64,000 nucleotides of DNA from UBA5536 sp964592595 (GCA_964592595.1 CAZQFH010000009.1:1-64000), one strand, 5' to 3'; numbered from the stretch's first letter, positions 36,913-45,745 are shown. The notes: generated by a model not told the origin, from the sequence alone. Program-made: numbers and translations.

Positions 36913-36944
36913 ACGGCTTCCGGTTTCGGAGGCCGTTTTTTTTT
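36913..36944 (+). terminator. Intrinsic terminator after the Kre9-like repeat gene
   Basis: ACGGCTTCCG (36913-36922) pairs with CGGAGGCCGT (36927-36936) with one G-T wobble and a four-base loop, followed by a T tract. It ends the secretion pair. Confidence 0.88.
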
Positions 36945-36968
36945 GGCTGTAAACCTGCCAAATTCCTG

Positions 36969-36976
36969 TAACTTTG
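36969..36976 (+). promoter_or_regulatory. -7 promoter box TAACTTTG for the TrmH-like gene
   Basis: Exact TAnnTTTG whose last base lies 7 bases before the ATG at 36984. The predicted transcript therefore begins at, or within a few bases of, the start codon. Confidence 0.6.
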
Positions 36977-36983
36977 CCGCTGC

Positions 36984-37538
36984 ATGGGATACCTGAAATC
37001 AAATCAATTATTCGAAGTCATACAACCTGAAGCGCTTTACCGCTCCACAAACCGGCCTGTTGTGATTGGTGATCAGCTTACGGATTATCAAAATATAGGT
37101 GCTTTGATCAGACTTTCGGATAACCTGGGGGCGAAGGATTTATTTTTTCTGGGCGAGGAACCAACAAAGCACATGACAAAAGTTCGCAGGATTGCTGCCA
37201 GCAGTCATGGCAACCTCAACTGGACTTTTAGCCAGGAAACAGCTATCAGGAAATTGGTGGCGCCTGCTGCAACGATTGTCGCCCTGGAAACAGCCAGCGA
37301 AGCCAAAAGTCTTTTTGATGTTGAACTGCCCGAAAACCCTGTTTTTGTTGTGGGTAGCGAGCGTTTTGGTATGCGTGATAACATCCTTGCACAAGCCGAT
37401 CTGGTGGTCTATATTCCTGTGCCCGGCCTCACCCGTTCGCTCAATGTATCTCATGCTGCTGCTGTGCTGTTTTTTGAATGGCTCAGACAGATGCAGCTTA
37501 AATTCAGAAATCAACTTGCTGATGAACACAAAGTATAA
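36984..37538 (+). CDS. TrmH/SpoU-family RNA methyltransferase
   Basis: A 184-residue SPOUT-class 2'-O-ribose methyltransferase. The knot motifs are clear: motif 1 in YQNIGALIRLSDNLGAKDLFFLG, motif 2 in FVVGSERFGM, and motif 3 in IPVPGLTRSLNVSHAAAVLFFEW, with the catalytic arginine/asparagine positions kept. The short length, without an N-terminal substrate-recognition domain, fits the TrmL/TrmH-like group acting on tRNA; the exact nucleotide is not deducible. Its 3' end overlaps the nucleotidase gene start by 17 bases. Confidence 0.88.
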   Translation: MGYLKSNQLFEVIQPEALYRSTNRPVVIGDQLTDYQNIGALIRLSDNLGAKDLFFLGEEPTKHMTKVRRIAASSHGNLNWTFSQETAIRKLVAPAATIVALETASEAKSLFDVELPENPVFVVGSERFGMRDNILAQADLVVYIPVPGLTRSLNVSHAAAVLFFEWLRQMQLKFRNQLADEHKV

Positions 37539-38223
37539 ACACCTTTTTTTCGATCTGGATCGTACGCTCTGGGATTTTGACCAAAGTGCCCTCAAAACCT
37601 TTGCTTTACTGTATGAAAAGCATGCACTTAAACAAAAAGGAATTCCTGATCTGCCAACATTTTTCAGTACCTACAACAAACACAACGACCTGCTTTGGGA
37701 ATCGTATCGCAATGGCGAGCTCACGAAAGAGATTCTGCGCGATTTGAGGTTTATCCAAACACTCAGTAGTTTTGATATCAAGGACGAAGCATTGGCTGTA
37801 ACACTATCAGAGGAGTATTTATTTTATGCTCCCCGAACTGTTTACCTTTTTCCCGGCGCAGCGGAGGTGTTGAAAAAGCTGCATCCTCATTACGAATTAC
37901 ATTTGATTACGAACGGTTTTGAGGAGGTTCAGCATATTAAAATCCAAACTGCCAACTTGGATCAATATTTCAAAAAGCTGATTACTTCAGAAGCTGCGGG
38001 TGTTAAAAAACCTGACCCTCTGATATTTGACTATGCGCTACAACAAACCGGAGCCAGCAAAGGCGAGAGCTTGATGATTGGAGATGATCTGGAAGTGGAT
38101 ATTTTGGGAGCGCAAAATTTTGGAATCGACCAAATCTATTTTAACCCGGAGGGATTGCCACATGAGGCTCGTCCAAGCTTTGAAATCCGACATTTAAATG
38201 AAATCCCGGACTTATTGAGTTAA
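37522..38223 (+). CDS. YjjG-family pyrimidine nucleotidase (HAD)
   Basis: The ATG at 37522 (MNTKYKHLFFDLDRTLWDFD) is chosen over a longer frame reading back to 37192 because the added 110 residues are simply the out-of-frame methyltransferase. The 233-residue HAD enzyme has motif I DLDRTLWDF, motif II in LHLITNGFEE, motif III lysine near EAAGVKKPDP and motif IV MIGDDLEVDILGAQNFG. YjjG-type 5'-nucleotidases hydrolyse dUMP, dTMP and non-canonical pyrimidine nucleotides. It overlaps the methyltransferase gene by 17 bases, suggesting coupled translation. Confidence 0.87.
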   Translation: MNTKYKHLFFDLDRTLWDFDQSALKTFALLYEKHALKQKGIPDLPTFFSTYNKHNDLLWESYRNGELTKEILRDLRFIQTLSSFDIKDEALAVTLSEEYLFYAPRTVYLFPGAAEVLKKLHPHYELHLITNGFEEVQHIKIQTANLDQYFKKLITSEAAGVKKPDPLIFDYALQQTGASKGESLMIGDDLEVDILGAQNFGIDQIYFNPEGLPHEARPSFEIRHLNEIPDLLS

Positions 38224-38236
38224 AGCCTTAATTGGC

Positions 38237-38911
38237 TCAGGCATTTAATTTTTTCAGGCTGGCGATGGTAGTCTGCTGTGCCGTTACTTTCTGTCCCATT
38301 TGCACATGTATTTCAGCATCTGCTGGCAAAAAGAAATCAACCCGAGAACCAAATCGGATAATTCCAAATTCTTTTCCCGGCACGGCCTGATCGCCTTTGG
38401 CAGCATAACTAATAATACGGCGGGCCATCACGCCTGCTATTTGCCGCATCAGCACTTCCTGTCCGTCATCGGTACGCACTACCACGGTATTGCGTTCGTT
38501 TTCGGTGGAAGATTTTGGATGGTAAGCCACTAAAAACTTTCCGGGATGATATTTAGTATAACTCACTTCGCCGGCTATCGGATACCAGTTTACATGCACA
38601 TTGAAAGGCGACATAAAAACGGATAGCTGTATGCGCTTGTCCTTGAAATATTCGGGTTCGTCAACCTCTTCGATAGCTACCACAGTGCCATCTGCAGCCG
38701 CAATCACCTGATTGACATCTGAAATGTTAATTTTGCGGTGTGGCACCCTGAAAAAGGCAAAAGTCCAAATCATCCATCCCAGCAGGATCGCATAAAAAAC
38801 ATAATGAAACCATTGCTGTTCGGGAGCCAATAGGTTGATAACACTTACTATTACACTAATAATCAGTAGTGTGATGGAAATGATTTTATAACCTTCGCGA
38901 TGGATATGCAT
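38237..38911 (-). CDS. psd: Phosphatidylserine decarboxylase, short proenzyme
   Basis: A 224-residue proenzyme with two N-terminal membrane helices. The motif GIIRFGSRVDFFLP contains the Gly-Ser pair where the enzyme cuts itself to make the pyruvoyl cofactor. SVFMSPFNVHVNWYPIAGEV is the second family signature. It decarboxylates phosphatidylserine to phosphatidylethanolamine, the main phospholipid of the phylum. Its ATG overlaps the last base of the cdsA stop codon, so the two genes are translationally coupled and functionally linked. Confidence 0.93.
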   Translation of the reverse strand: MHIHREGYKIISITLLIISVIVSVINLLAPEQQWFHYVFYAILLGWMIWTFAFFRVPHRKINISDVNQVIAAADGTVVAIEEVDEPEYFKDKRIQLSVFMSPFNVHVNWYPIAGEVSYTKYHPGKFLVAYHPKSSTENERNTVVVRTDDGQEVLMRQIAGVMARRIISYAAKGDQAVPGKEFGIIRFGSRVDFFLPADAEIHVQMGQKVTAQQTTIASLKKLNA

Positions 38912-39732
38912 CAGTAGATGAGTATTAGATAGACAAAAACAAAAGGAACAGCATAAAAGGTCGCATCGAAGCGATCGAGTATGCCACCATGACCGGGGAT
39001 AATTTTTCCGGAATCTTTTACACCAGCTTGTCGCTTAATCATGGATTCGATTAAATCACCCAGACTTCCCGAAAGCACCACCAAAACAGCTATTGCGGCA
39101 GCTTTAGCAGCAGGTATAAGTCCGGTAAGCTCGCTGAAAATCAAGGCGGAAATGAGCGTAAAAACCAAACCACCAATACTGCCTTCCCAGCTTTTTTTTG
39201 GAGAAATGCGCTCGAACAACCGATGCTTGCCAAATTTTATACCCACCAGATAAGCAAATATGTCATTTAGCCAAACCATGATGATTACAGATAGAAGGAG
39301 ATAAGCGCCAGCCATCTCTCCTAAAACGGCATCATTGTAAAAGAATAACATCAGTCCGCTGGGCAGGGACACTAAAAAAAACGCAGGCCAATACATGCCG
39401 GCCAGATCTGTAAAGCTGTATTGCTGGCTAAATAGCGCATGCAGAAAAGGAAACAGCAAAATAATGATAGCAAGCGTAAGAAATTTGACGGGTAGCAACT
39501 GCAAGGCAACAGCAGCGATAACACTGAACAACAAAACAGGAATAGAAATCATAAGGAAGCTATCGCGCAAACCTGGCTTTGCATTGATTCTAAGGCGTAT
39601 CATTTCGTCGGTGCCAAAAGCAACAACAAAAATGAGTAAAATTGCAAGCAACCATTTATCGATTAAGATGCTGCCAGCAACTAACAGTGCGAACACAAGA
39701 CCGTAAACCGTACGTATGATTAAATCTTTCAT
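38911..39732 (-). CDS. cdsA: Phosphatidate cytidylyltransferase
   Basis: A 273-residue, roughly eight-helix membrane enzyme making CDP-diacylglycerol. The signature is in the last third: GSLGDLIESMIKRQAGVKDSGKIIPGHGGILDRFDA (Asp and Lys catalytic region). A preceding SPKKSWEGSIGGL is also typical. Length matches the family. It sits upstream of psd in a lipid-synthesis pair and has its own promoter box at 39770. Confidence 0.95.
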   Translation of the reverse strand: MKDLIIRTVYGLVFALLVAGSILIDKWLLAILLIFVVAFGTDEMIRLRINAKPGLRDSFLMISIPVLLFSVIAAVALQLLPVKFLTLAIIILLFPFLHALFSQQYSFTDLAGMYWPAFFLVSLPSGLMLFFYNDAVLGEMAGAYLLLSVIIMVWLNDIFAYLVGIKFGKHRLFERISPKKSWEGSIGGLVFTLISALIFSELTGLIPAAKAAAIAVLVVLSGSLGDLIESMIKRQAGVKDSGKIIPGHGGILDRFDATFYAVPFVFVYLILIY

Positions 39733-39769
39733 GCCAGGTGCATCTTTTCTGCTGTTTTCGAGGCTAAGA

Positions 39770-39777
39770 CAAAGTTA
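39770..39777 (-). promoter_or_regulatory. -7 promoter box TAACTTTG for cdsA-psd
   Basis: Minus-strand TAACTTTG is an exact TAnnTTTG match 38 bases before the cdsA ATG, in the 113-base gap after the LUD gene. Confidence 0.55.
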
Positions 39778-39845
39778 CTATTTTTAAGAAAAAAAGCATT
39801 TTCCAAAGCAAAAAGCCTAAGGTTAAATCGGAAGAAATGCCGGTT

Positions 39846-40493
39846 TTAAATATCATCGATTAAAAAAACTACCAGCTCTTTTGGCCCATGAGCACCCATT
39901 ACCAGGGTTTTTTCAATATCCGCTGTGCGACTTGGCCCCGTAACAAACACAATTTGAGGGGGTAGCAATTCAGGGTAAGTCTGTTTGATTTCCTGAATGG
40001 CTGTTTTTAGGTTAGGAATCACTTGCGAAGCATAAGCCATGATAAGCTGTATTTCGGGGAATGCAAGCGACATGCGGCCACCTGCTTTTTGATCAGACAG
40101 CACCACAGTTCCGCTTTGGGCAACCAAACTTTCGCAGTCTGAAAGCCCAACCAATTGCTTTGCGTCTTGAGGTGGGTTTTCGTCAAAATTCATTTCACCA
40201 GCCCGCAATACCTGTTTCACTTTGTTGCTTTGTGTCCAAAGTGTTTCCCATTCCCGATCCTGCATCAAGGTTTTTAGGTATTCCAGAAACTGATGCTCAT
40301 TCTCGCAATAAACAAATTGCCCACCTGCTTGTATCAATTCCTTTGCAAAAGCAACCTCAATTCCGTCGGTATCTATAACAGGTTTAAGTACAGGACTTAT
40401 AAGGTCAGCTTCGGGATAAGGCAGCGCGGTTTTTTCAATCAGTGCATTTCTGATTTTGGACAGGATTTGCTCGCGTGAAGTGCTCTCTTTCAT
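39846..40493 (-). CDS. LUD-domain (LutC/YkgG-type) protein
   Basis: A 215-residue LUD/DUF162 protein. It begins STSREQILSKIRNALIEK, has GLSDCESLVAQSGTVVLSDQ and ends with FVTGPSRTADIEKTLVMGAHGPKELVVFLID; these are the family hallmarks. LutC takes part in lactate oxidation with LutA and LutB, but neither is nearby. The LUD-only copy between ftsH and cdsA is a conserved placement in Bacteroidota as I remember it, so a housekeeping role other than lactate use is likely. It starts 30 bases after the ftsH stop. Confidence 0.88.
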   Translation of the reverse strand: MKESTSREQILSKIRNALIEKTALPYPEADLISPVLKPVIDTDGIEVAFAKELIQAGGQFVYCENEHQFLEYLKTLMQDREWETLWTQSNKVKQVLRAGEMNFDENPPQDAKQLVGLSDCESLVAQSGTVVLSDQKAGGRMSLAFPEIQLIMAYASQVIPNLKTAIQEIKQTYPELLPPQIVFVTGPSRTADIEKTLVMGAHGPKELVVFLIDDI

Positions 40494-40523
40494 ACTAAGG
40501 CCGGATAGAATATTTGTAATCTG

Positions 40524-42638
40524 CTATTTTGGCGCAGGAATTTCTTCTTTTTTCTCCTGATCACCTGGTTTCTTTGGTTGAACCTTCTTTTTTTTATCAG
40601 CTTCTGGCGATGAAGCAGCAGGTTTTTTGGCCTCCGCTGTTTCATCATGAGCTTCAACAGGATGTTCAGGTTTAACTTCTGTTTCAGGCTTTTTACGCTC
40701 TGGCATTTCTTCTTTAATCCAGGGGCGCTTACCAAAGATATTTTCGAGGTCTTCACCAAAAATAACTTCTTTCTCAAGGAGTTTTTCGGCCAGCTTGGTA
40801 AGCCCGTCTTTGTGATCTCTTAAAATCTGCAATGCCCTTTGGTAAGCCTTTTCGACCATATCGCTGATTTCGCTGTCGATAACCTGGTTGGTTTTTTCGC
40901 TGAACGGCTTATTGAAAGCGTATTCCTGCTGCCCGGTGGAGTCGTAAAAACTGACGTTACCAATTTTTTTACTCAAACCATAATAAGTAACCATGGCATA
41001 TGCCTGTTTGGTTACTTTTTCGAGATCGCTTAGGGCACCTGTTGAAATCTGACCAAAAATAACTTCTTCCGCTGCCCTGCCGCCAAGTGCTGCAGTCATT
41101 TCATCAAACATCTGATTGTAAGTTGTGATCTGACGTTCTTCTGGAAGGTACCAGGCAGCGCCAAGCGATTTTCCGCGAGGGACAATGGTAACTTTCACCA
41201 GAGGATGAGCATATTCGAGCAACCAGCTAATAGATGCATGGCCTGCTTCATGAAAAGCCACAACTTTCTTTTCGGAAGGTGAGATGATCTTATTTTTCTT
41301 TTCCAGTCCGCCAATGATTCTGTCGATGGCATCCATAAAATCCTGTTTATTAATCGAATTCCGACCGCGTCGCGCAGCAATCAGTGCTGCTTCATTACAC
41401 ACATTGGCGATGTCGGCTCCAGAAAATCCGGGTGTTTGTTTGGCCAGAAAAACATTATCTACATTAGGATCCAGCTTGAGCGGACGCATATGAACTTCAA
41501 AAATCTCTTTACGGCCTTCCAAATCAGGAAGTTCTACATAAATCTGACGGTCGAAGCGGCCTGCACGCATTAAGGCCCTGTCAAGTATATCGGCACGGTT
41601 TGTTGCAGCTAAAACAATTACTCCAGAATTGGTTCCAAAGCCATCCATTTCTGTAAGCAACTGGTTCAAAGTGTTTTCGCGTTCATCGTTTGCACCCGTT
41701 GCGGGGTTTTTGCCTCTGGCACGACCAATGGCATCAACTTCATCGATGAAGATAATACATGGCGATTTTTCCTTGGCTTGCTTAAAAAGGTCGCGCACGC
41801 GTGAAGCCCCAACACCAACAAACATTTCAACGAAATCGGAACCCGAAATACTATAAAAAGGCACATGGGCTTCGCCGGCTACTGATTTGGCCAGCAAGGT
41901 TTTACCCGTTCCGGGAGGACCCACCAACAGCACACCTTTTGGAATTTTTCCGCCAAGCTTAGTGTATTTATCCGGTGTACGCAGGAAATCCACAATTTCC
42001 ATTATTTCCACCTTGGCTTCTTCCAGGCCTGCAACATCTTTAAAAGTAACGTTTACGTTTGTGTTCTTGTCGAAGAGCTGTGCTTTTGATTTTCCAATAT
42101 TAAAAATCTGGCCACCTGCTCCTCCGCCCCCGCGGCTCATCATGCGCATGATAAAAAACCAAACGCCTACAAGTAAAGCTATTGGCAAAATCCAGCCTAA
42201 AATTTCACCGCTCCAGTTGCGGCGACTTACATTGTTAATATAAATAGGATCGGTTTGACCTTCCTGGGCTTCCACAATGTCTTTTTCAAAACCTTCGATG
42301 GAACCGATACGGTAAATGTAATCGGCTGTTGCTCCGCTCAAACTTTCTGAAACGCCTCCGCCTTGCCCGTCGGGGAAATATTTTTGTCTTGCATCATTGG
42401 TGAGATAAACCTCCGCAATTTCGCGATTGACCAAATCAATTTTTGAAACTTCTTTATCTTGAAGCATTTGCAGCAGCTCACCTTTGTTGAGGTCTTTAGC
42501 ACCCGTATCCCAGTTCATAAACTGCAAGCCAATAAATACCACTGCTAATAAGCCATAAACCCAGTAAAAATTAAATTTTGGCTTGTTATCGCCGGACTTA
42601 GGGGCTTTATTTTTGTTTTCGTTTTGTGTTTCTTTCAT
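40524..42638 (-). CDS. ftsH: ATP-dependent zinc metalloprotease FtsH
   Basis: A 704-residue membrane AAA protease. Two membrane helices (about 25-42 and 147-165) flank the periplasmic loop. The AAA domain shows Walker A GPPGTGKTLLAKSVAGE (about 241), Walker B IIFIDEVDAIG and the second region of homology around ATNRADILDRALMRAGRFDRQ; the protease zinc site is HEAGH (about 461) with AALGGRAAEEVIFG. It degrades short-lived and misfolded membrane and soluble proteins. The last 65 residues are an unusual Glu/Lys/Pro-rich tail. It lies between rsfS and the LUD gene. Confidence 0.97.
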   Translation of the reverse strand: MKETQNENKNKAPKSGDNKPKFNFYWVYGLLAVVFIGLQFMNWDTGAKDLNKGELLQMLQDKEVSKIDLVNREIAEVYLTNDARQKYFPDGQGGGVSESLSGATADYIYRIGSIEGFEKDIVEAQEGQTDPIYINNVSRRNWSGEILGWILPIALLVGVWFFIMRMMSRGGGGAGGQIFNIGKSKAQLFDKNTNVNVTFKDVAGLEEAKVEIMEIVDFLRTPDKYTKLGGKIPKGVLLVGPPGTGKTLLAKSVAGEAHVPFYSISGSDFVEMFVGVGASRVRDLFKQAKEKSPCIIFIDEVDAIGRARGKNPATGANDERENTLNQLLTEMDGFGTNSGVIVLAATNRADILDRALMRAGRFDRQIYVELPDLEGRKEIFEVHMRPLKLDPNVDNVFLAKQTPGFSGADIANVCNEAALIAARRGRNSINKQDFMDAIDRIIGGLEKKNKIISPSEKKVVAFHEAGHASISWLLEYAHPLVKVTIVPRGKSLGAAWYLPEERQITTYNQMFDEMTAALGGRAAEEVIFGQISTGALSDLEKVTKQAYAMVTYYGLSKKIGNVSFYDSTGQQEYAFNKPFSEKTNQVIDSEISDMVEKAYQRALQILRDHKDGLTKLAEKLLEKEVIFGEDLENIFGKRPWIKEEMPERKKPETEVKPEHPVEAHDETAEAKKPAASSPEADKKKKVQPKKPGDQEKKEEIPAPK

Positions 42639-42661
42639 GTTCGCTTTCTGAAATAAAAATC

Positions 42662-43039
42662 TTAGTCCTCATCGGAATAGGTAACCACCTTTGCATCAGC
42701 CCATAAGGATTCGAGCTGATAAAAATTGCGTGTATTGTCGAGGAAAACGTGTACCACCACGTCAACGTAGTCTATCAAAATCCATTCCGAATTTTCGAAG
42801 CCTTCTTTATTGTATGCAATGGCACCACACTCTTTTTTTACATTTTCTAATATTTTATCTGCAATGGCATCAACTTGTGTGTGCGAATTGCCATGGCAGA
42901 TCAGAAAATAATCGGTTACAGCACTTCCAATTTTTGTTAGGTTTAATGCCACGATATCTTTTCCTTTGCCCTCCTGCATTGTCTTTACAGCTACTTCAAG
43001 GATTGTTTCGGCCTTATCTGACTGATGTCTGATTCTCAT
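42662..43039 (-). CDS. rsfS: Ribosomal silencing factor RsfS
   Basis: A 125-residue Iojap-family protein with the core DIVALNLTKIGSAVTDYFLICHGNSHTQVDAIAD and EGFENSEWILIDYVDVVVHVFLDNTRNFYQLESLW. It binds ribosomal protein uL14 and blocks subunit joining under nutrient limitation. First gene of the rsfS-ftsH-LUD group, with a -7 box at 43065-43072. Confidence 0.94.
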   Translation of the reverse strand: MRIRHQSDKAETILEVAVKTMQEGKGKDIVALNLTKIGSAVTDYFLICHGNSHTQVDAIADKILENVKKECGAIAYNKEGFENSEWILIDYVDVVVHVFLDNTRNFYQLESLWADAKVVTYSDED

Positions 43040-43064
43040 GAATGGGTAAATTTTAAATAAACAA

Positions 43065-43072
43065 CAAAATTA
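43065..43072 (-). promoter_or_regulatory. -7 promoter box TAATTTTG for rsfS-ftsH
   Basis: Minus-strand TAATTTTG is an exact TAnnTTTG match 26 bases upstream of the rsfS ATG. Confidence 0.55.
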
Positions 43073-43143
43073 GGCTTTTTTGGTTTAACTGCCCTCAGCT
43101 CTTTTTGTATCAAATGGTAATGAAAGGGTTGATTTTAAAAGTA

Positions 43144-43151
43144 TAATTTTG
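43144..43151 (+). promoter_or_regulatory. -7 promoter box TAATTTTG for birA
   Basis: Plus-strand TAATTTTG, 20 bases before the birA ATG, giving a leader of about 15 bases. It faces the rsfS promoter 72 bases away. Confidence 0.5.
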
Positions 43152-43171
43152 TCCTGAAATCATGTTGCGTA

Positions 43172-43948
43172 ATGAAGCACGAAATTTACAGGGAGTTTGA
43201 CCTTAGCATTTTGTCTTCGGTCGATTCAACAAACCGTTGGTTGCAGGAAAGGATTAAACAGCAGAAAGCGATATCTAATCAGGTCGTTTGTGCTGATTAC
43301 CAGACTGGTGGGCGTGGTATGGGTGATAATAAATGGCACAGCGAAAAAGGACAAAATCTTTTGTTTAGTATAGGGATGGACGCATCTTTTATCCCGGCTT
43401 CAGAGCAGTTTTTGATTACCCAAATGATTGCGCTGGCAATTGTTGACGAATTGTCATACTTAATTGGATCGGAAAAGTTTAGTATAAAATGGCCAAATGA
43501 TATTTTTTATTCAGATAGAAAGTTGGGTGGGATTTTGATAGTTAACACCATACGTGCTTCACAGCTGGATCAAACTGTGATTGGTGTCGGAATAAATGTA
43601 AATCAATCGATTTTTCCTGAATGGATTCCCAGACCTGTTTCTTTAAGCATGATTAGTAAGCAACAATTTGATGCGCTGAATATTTTGAAGGCTATTTTGA
43701 TGCGATTTTCATACAGAACGAAGCAGGCAGAGGATACCGACGGTGTTCAAAGGATTGCACATGATTACCATCAAAAAATGTATAGGCTCGATGAATGGCA
43801 TTTTTATGCCTTGGATAATATGCAAATTGAACTGAAAATTAAGGGAATAGGTGAATATGGATTGCTGATACTCGAAAATCGCGCTGGCAAAACCTTCAGC
43901 TGTGATTTTAAATCTATCCGGTTTTTATATGAAGATGAATTGACTTAA
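43172..43948 (+). CDS. birA: Biotin-[acetyl-CoA-carboxylase] ligase
   Basis: A 258-residue biotin protein ligase that loads biotin on the carboxyl carrier protein. The biotin/ATP loop is TGGRGMGDNKWHSEKGQNL; KWPNDIFYSDRKLGGILI carries the conserved lysine; VIGVGINVNQ follows. There is no N-terminal helix-turn-helix, so it is a catalytic-only (class I) ligase and not a repressor. Its stop overlaps the stop of the convergent SRPBCC gene by 4 bases. Confidence 0.94.
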   Translation: MKHEIYREFDLSILSSVDSTNRWLQERIKQQKAISNQVVCADYQTGGRGMGDNKWHSEKGQNLLFSIGMDASFIPASEQFLITQMIALAIVDELSYLIGSEKFSIKWPNDIFYSDRKLGGILIVNTIRASQLDQTVIGVGINVNQSIFPEWIPRPVSLSMISKQQFDALNILKAILMRFSYRTKQAEDTDGVQRIAHDYHQKMYRLDEWHFYALDNMQIELKIKGIGEYGLLILENRAGKTFSCDFKSIRFLYEDELT

Positions 43949-44340
43949 AAACTCTGGACAGCCAGTTTGTCAGCCATAATTTCAACAAGGTTTTTTAACG
44001 GCCGTTTTGCCATCATGGCCAACATCGGATTCAGGTTGGCCTGAAGCTGAATTTTAACAAGGGTTTGTGCGTCATCTTCCTTGATGTGAGCCATCAACTC
44101 AAATTCAAAAGGACTTTTGCCTTCCGGAACAAGCCTGATAAGTTTTTCTGGCACAGACTGTTCTACTTTTAGGCTCAGGCTTGTCATGCCTTTGATGGTA
44201 AAGGAGCATTTTTGAGCTTCTGCTTTATAATCAATGATTTGGTCAGGCATTAACTTTTCCAGGTTGCGCAGATCGTTCAAGAAGTCGTAAACCTTTTGGG
44301 ACGGGGCATTGATACTTTGCCATTTGCTTTCAAAATCCAT
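43945..44340 (-). CDS. SRPBCC (START-like) domain protein
   Basis: The ATG at 44340 (MDFESKWQSINAPSQKVYDFL) is chosen because the frame's upstream extension to 44415 runs into the pyrE end. The 131 residues have the polyketide-cyclase/START-type arrangement of one N-terminal strand-helix and a C-terminal long helix (MAKRPLKNLVEIMADKLA). Such proteins bind hydrophobic ligands; this member's ligand is unknown. It begins 13 bases after the pyrE stop, and this pair recurs in Bacteroidota. Confidence 0.8.
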   Translation of the reverse strand: MDFESKWQSINAPSQKVYDFLNDLRNLEKLMPDQIIDYKAEAQKCSFTIKGMTSLSLKVEQSVPEKLIRLVPEGKSPFEFELMAHIKEDDAQTLVKIQLQANLNPMLAMMAKRPLKNLVEIMADKLAVQSF

Positions 44341-44353
44341 GTGATAAAGGTGT

Positions 44354-45001
44354 TTAGTGTTGAGCACTCCAGTCTTCCGGATTGAGCCGCCACTGAATAA
44401 GCGATTGCAGGTCATTTTCGACGATATAGTTGTCTTCGCTGGCTTTGCGTATCAAACTTTCGTAATCGGTAAGTGTAGTTAATTCGCAGTTTAATTTTTT
44501 GAAATTTTCAGCAGCTTTATGAAGACCGTAAGTAAAAATTGCCATCATGCCTTTCACTTCTATTTCTCTTTCGCGCAAGGCTTCAACCGCTTTGAGGCTG
44601 CTTCCACCGGTTGAAACAAGGTCTTCGATCACAACAGCAGACTGTCCTTTTTCTATTACGCCTTCTATCTGATTATTCATTCCGTGCGATTTTTTTTCGG
44701 AACGCACATAGGCAAAAGGTAAGCCAAGTTCTTGAGCAACAAGTGCTCCCTGTGCAATTCCGCCTGTGGCAACACCTATAATTATATCGGGTTTTTCGTA
44801 TCTGTCGAGGATGGCCTGCACAAATTGCTGCCTGATGTGTGTTCTGATTTTAGGATAGGAGAGCGTAATGCGATTGTCGCAGTATATTGGGCTTTTCAAT
44901 CCCGAGGCCCAGATGAACGGCTTCGATGGATTCAGTTTTATGGCTTTGATCTGTAACAGAAAGCCAGCGAGTATGGCAGCTTCATCGTCTTTAAAATTCA
45001 T
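44354..45001 (-). CDS. pyrE: Orotate phosphoribosyltransferase
   Basis: A 215-residue enzyme joining orotate to PRPP in pyrimidine synthesis. The N-terminal ASGLKSPIYCDNR is the orotate-binding stretch; ATGGIAQGALVA and YVRSEKKSHGM are the catalytic loop with its lysines; VVIEDLVSTGGSSLKAVEALR is the PRPP-binding motif. Length is that of the family. Its promoter is not evident by TAnnTTTG. Confidence 0.95.
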   Translation of the reverse strand: MNFKDDEAAILAGFLLQIKAIKLNPSKPFIWASGLKSPIYCDNRITLSYPKIRTHIRQQFVQAILDRYEKPDIIIGVATGGIAQGALVAQELGLPFAYVRSEKKSHGMNNQIEGVIEKGQSAVVIEDLVSTGGSSLKAVEALREREIEVKGMMAIFTYGLHKAAENFKKLNCELTTLTDYESLIRKASEDNYIVENDLQSLIQWRLNPEDWSAQH

Positions 45002-45068
45002 AAAATGTAGTTTTTTTTGAATACCTAATCGAATTCGTTTTATGTATGAGAAATTAAGTTTTATAGGC

Positions 45069-45076
45069 TAACTTTG
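45069..45076 (+). promoter_or_regulatory. -7 promoter box TAACTTTG for the Nudix gene
   Basis: Exact TAnnTTTG, 42 bases before the ATG at 45119, between the divergent pyrE and Nudix genes. Confidence 0.55.
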
Positions 45077-45118
45077 GTGGCTCGATGATTATTGTGCATC
45101 ACAAAATCACTTTTGCAA

Positions 45119-45745
45119 ATGTATAAAGTTTTTCACGAAAACAGATGCCTTCACATCCTGCAAAATGAAAGTGTTTTTTTGCAAAACGCACTTGCTGACC
45201 AGCAGACCGAGAGGCATGATAATATTGCTAAAATCAAGCAATGGTTGGGCGATCACAATGAACCAGATAATTTGTTTATTTCATTATCTGGTATAAATCC
45301 GATGGATTTCCTTACAAAAGTTTTTCAATTCAGGCAAGCTGCAGGTGGAATACTTTTGCATGAAAACGCTATTATAATTATTGAGCGTAATGGTATTCCT
45401 GATCTGCCCAAAGGACATGTAGAGCAGGATGAAAGTATTGAGGATGCTGCTGTGCGGGAAGTTATTGAAGAAACCGGATTGCAATCGATTAATCTAACAA
45501 ATAAGCTTGGAGAGAGTTTGCATAGTTATTGGTGGAACGACCATTGGGTTTTAAAACAAACCGACTGGTATAGCATGGTGTTGGAAGGTGAATTCAATCC
45601 TGTTCCTCAAAGTGGAGAAGGGATTTCTGCAGTTAAAAAGCTTCAGTCTCATCAATTGGATGGTTTTTTAACATCCACTTATCGTTCTATCAGGGAAACT
45701 TTGGGAGCACAAATGAAAAAGCTTTTAGCTGAAAGCAAGCAATAA
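45119..45745 (+). CDS. Nudix hydrolase
   Basis: The ATG at 45119 is used; the frame is open to a TTG at 45092, but the ATG gives a normal start. Of 208 residues, the C-terminal 140 form the Nudix domain with a full Nudix box (about residues 101-123): KGHVEQDESIEDAAVREVIEETGL, here split to note the G, the E at +6 and the REUxEExGU core. The N-terminal 60 residues (HENRCLHILQNESVFLQ) are an extra domain found in Bacteroidota Nudix proteins next to pyrE. It hydrolyses some nucleoside diphosphate derivative; substrate unknown. Confidence 0.88.
   Translation: MYKVFHENRCLHILQNESVFLQNALADQQTERHDNIAKIKQWLGDHNEPDNLFISLSGINPMDFLTKVFQFRQAAGGILLHENAIIIIERNGIPDLPKGHVEQDESIEDAAVREVIEETGLQSINLTNKLGESLHSYWWNDHWVLKQTDWYSMVLEGEFNPVPQSGEGISAVKKLQSHQLDGFLTSTYRSIRETLGAQMKKLLAESKQ

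Noticed and set aside
36984..38223. A 343-residue frame starting at 37192 as one long protein
   Set aside because: Its first 110 residues are the methyltransferase gene read in the wrong frame; the nucleotidase motif begins at the ATG 37522.
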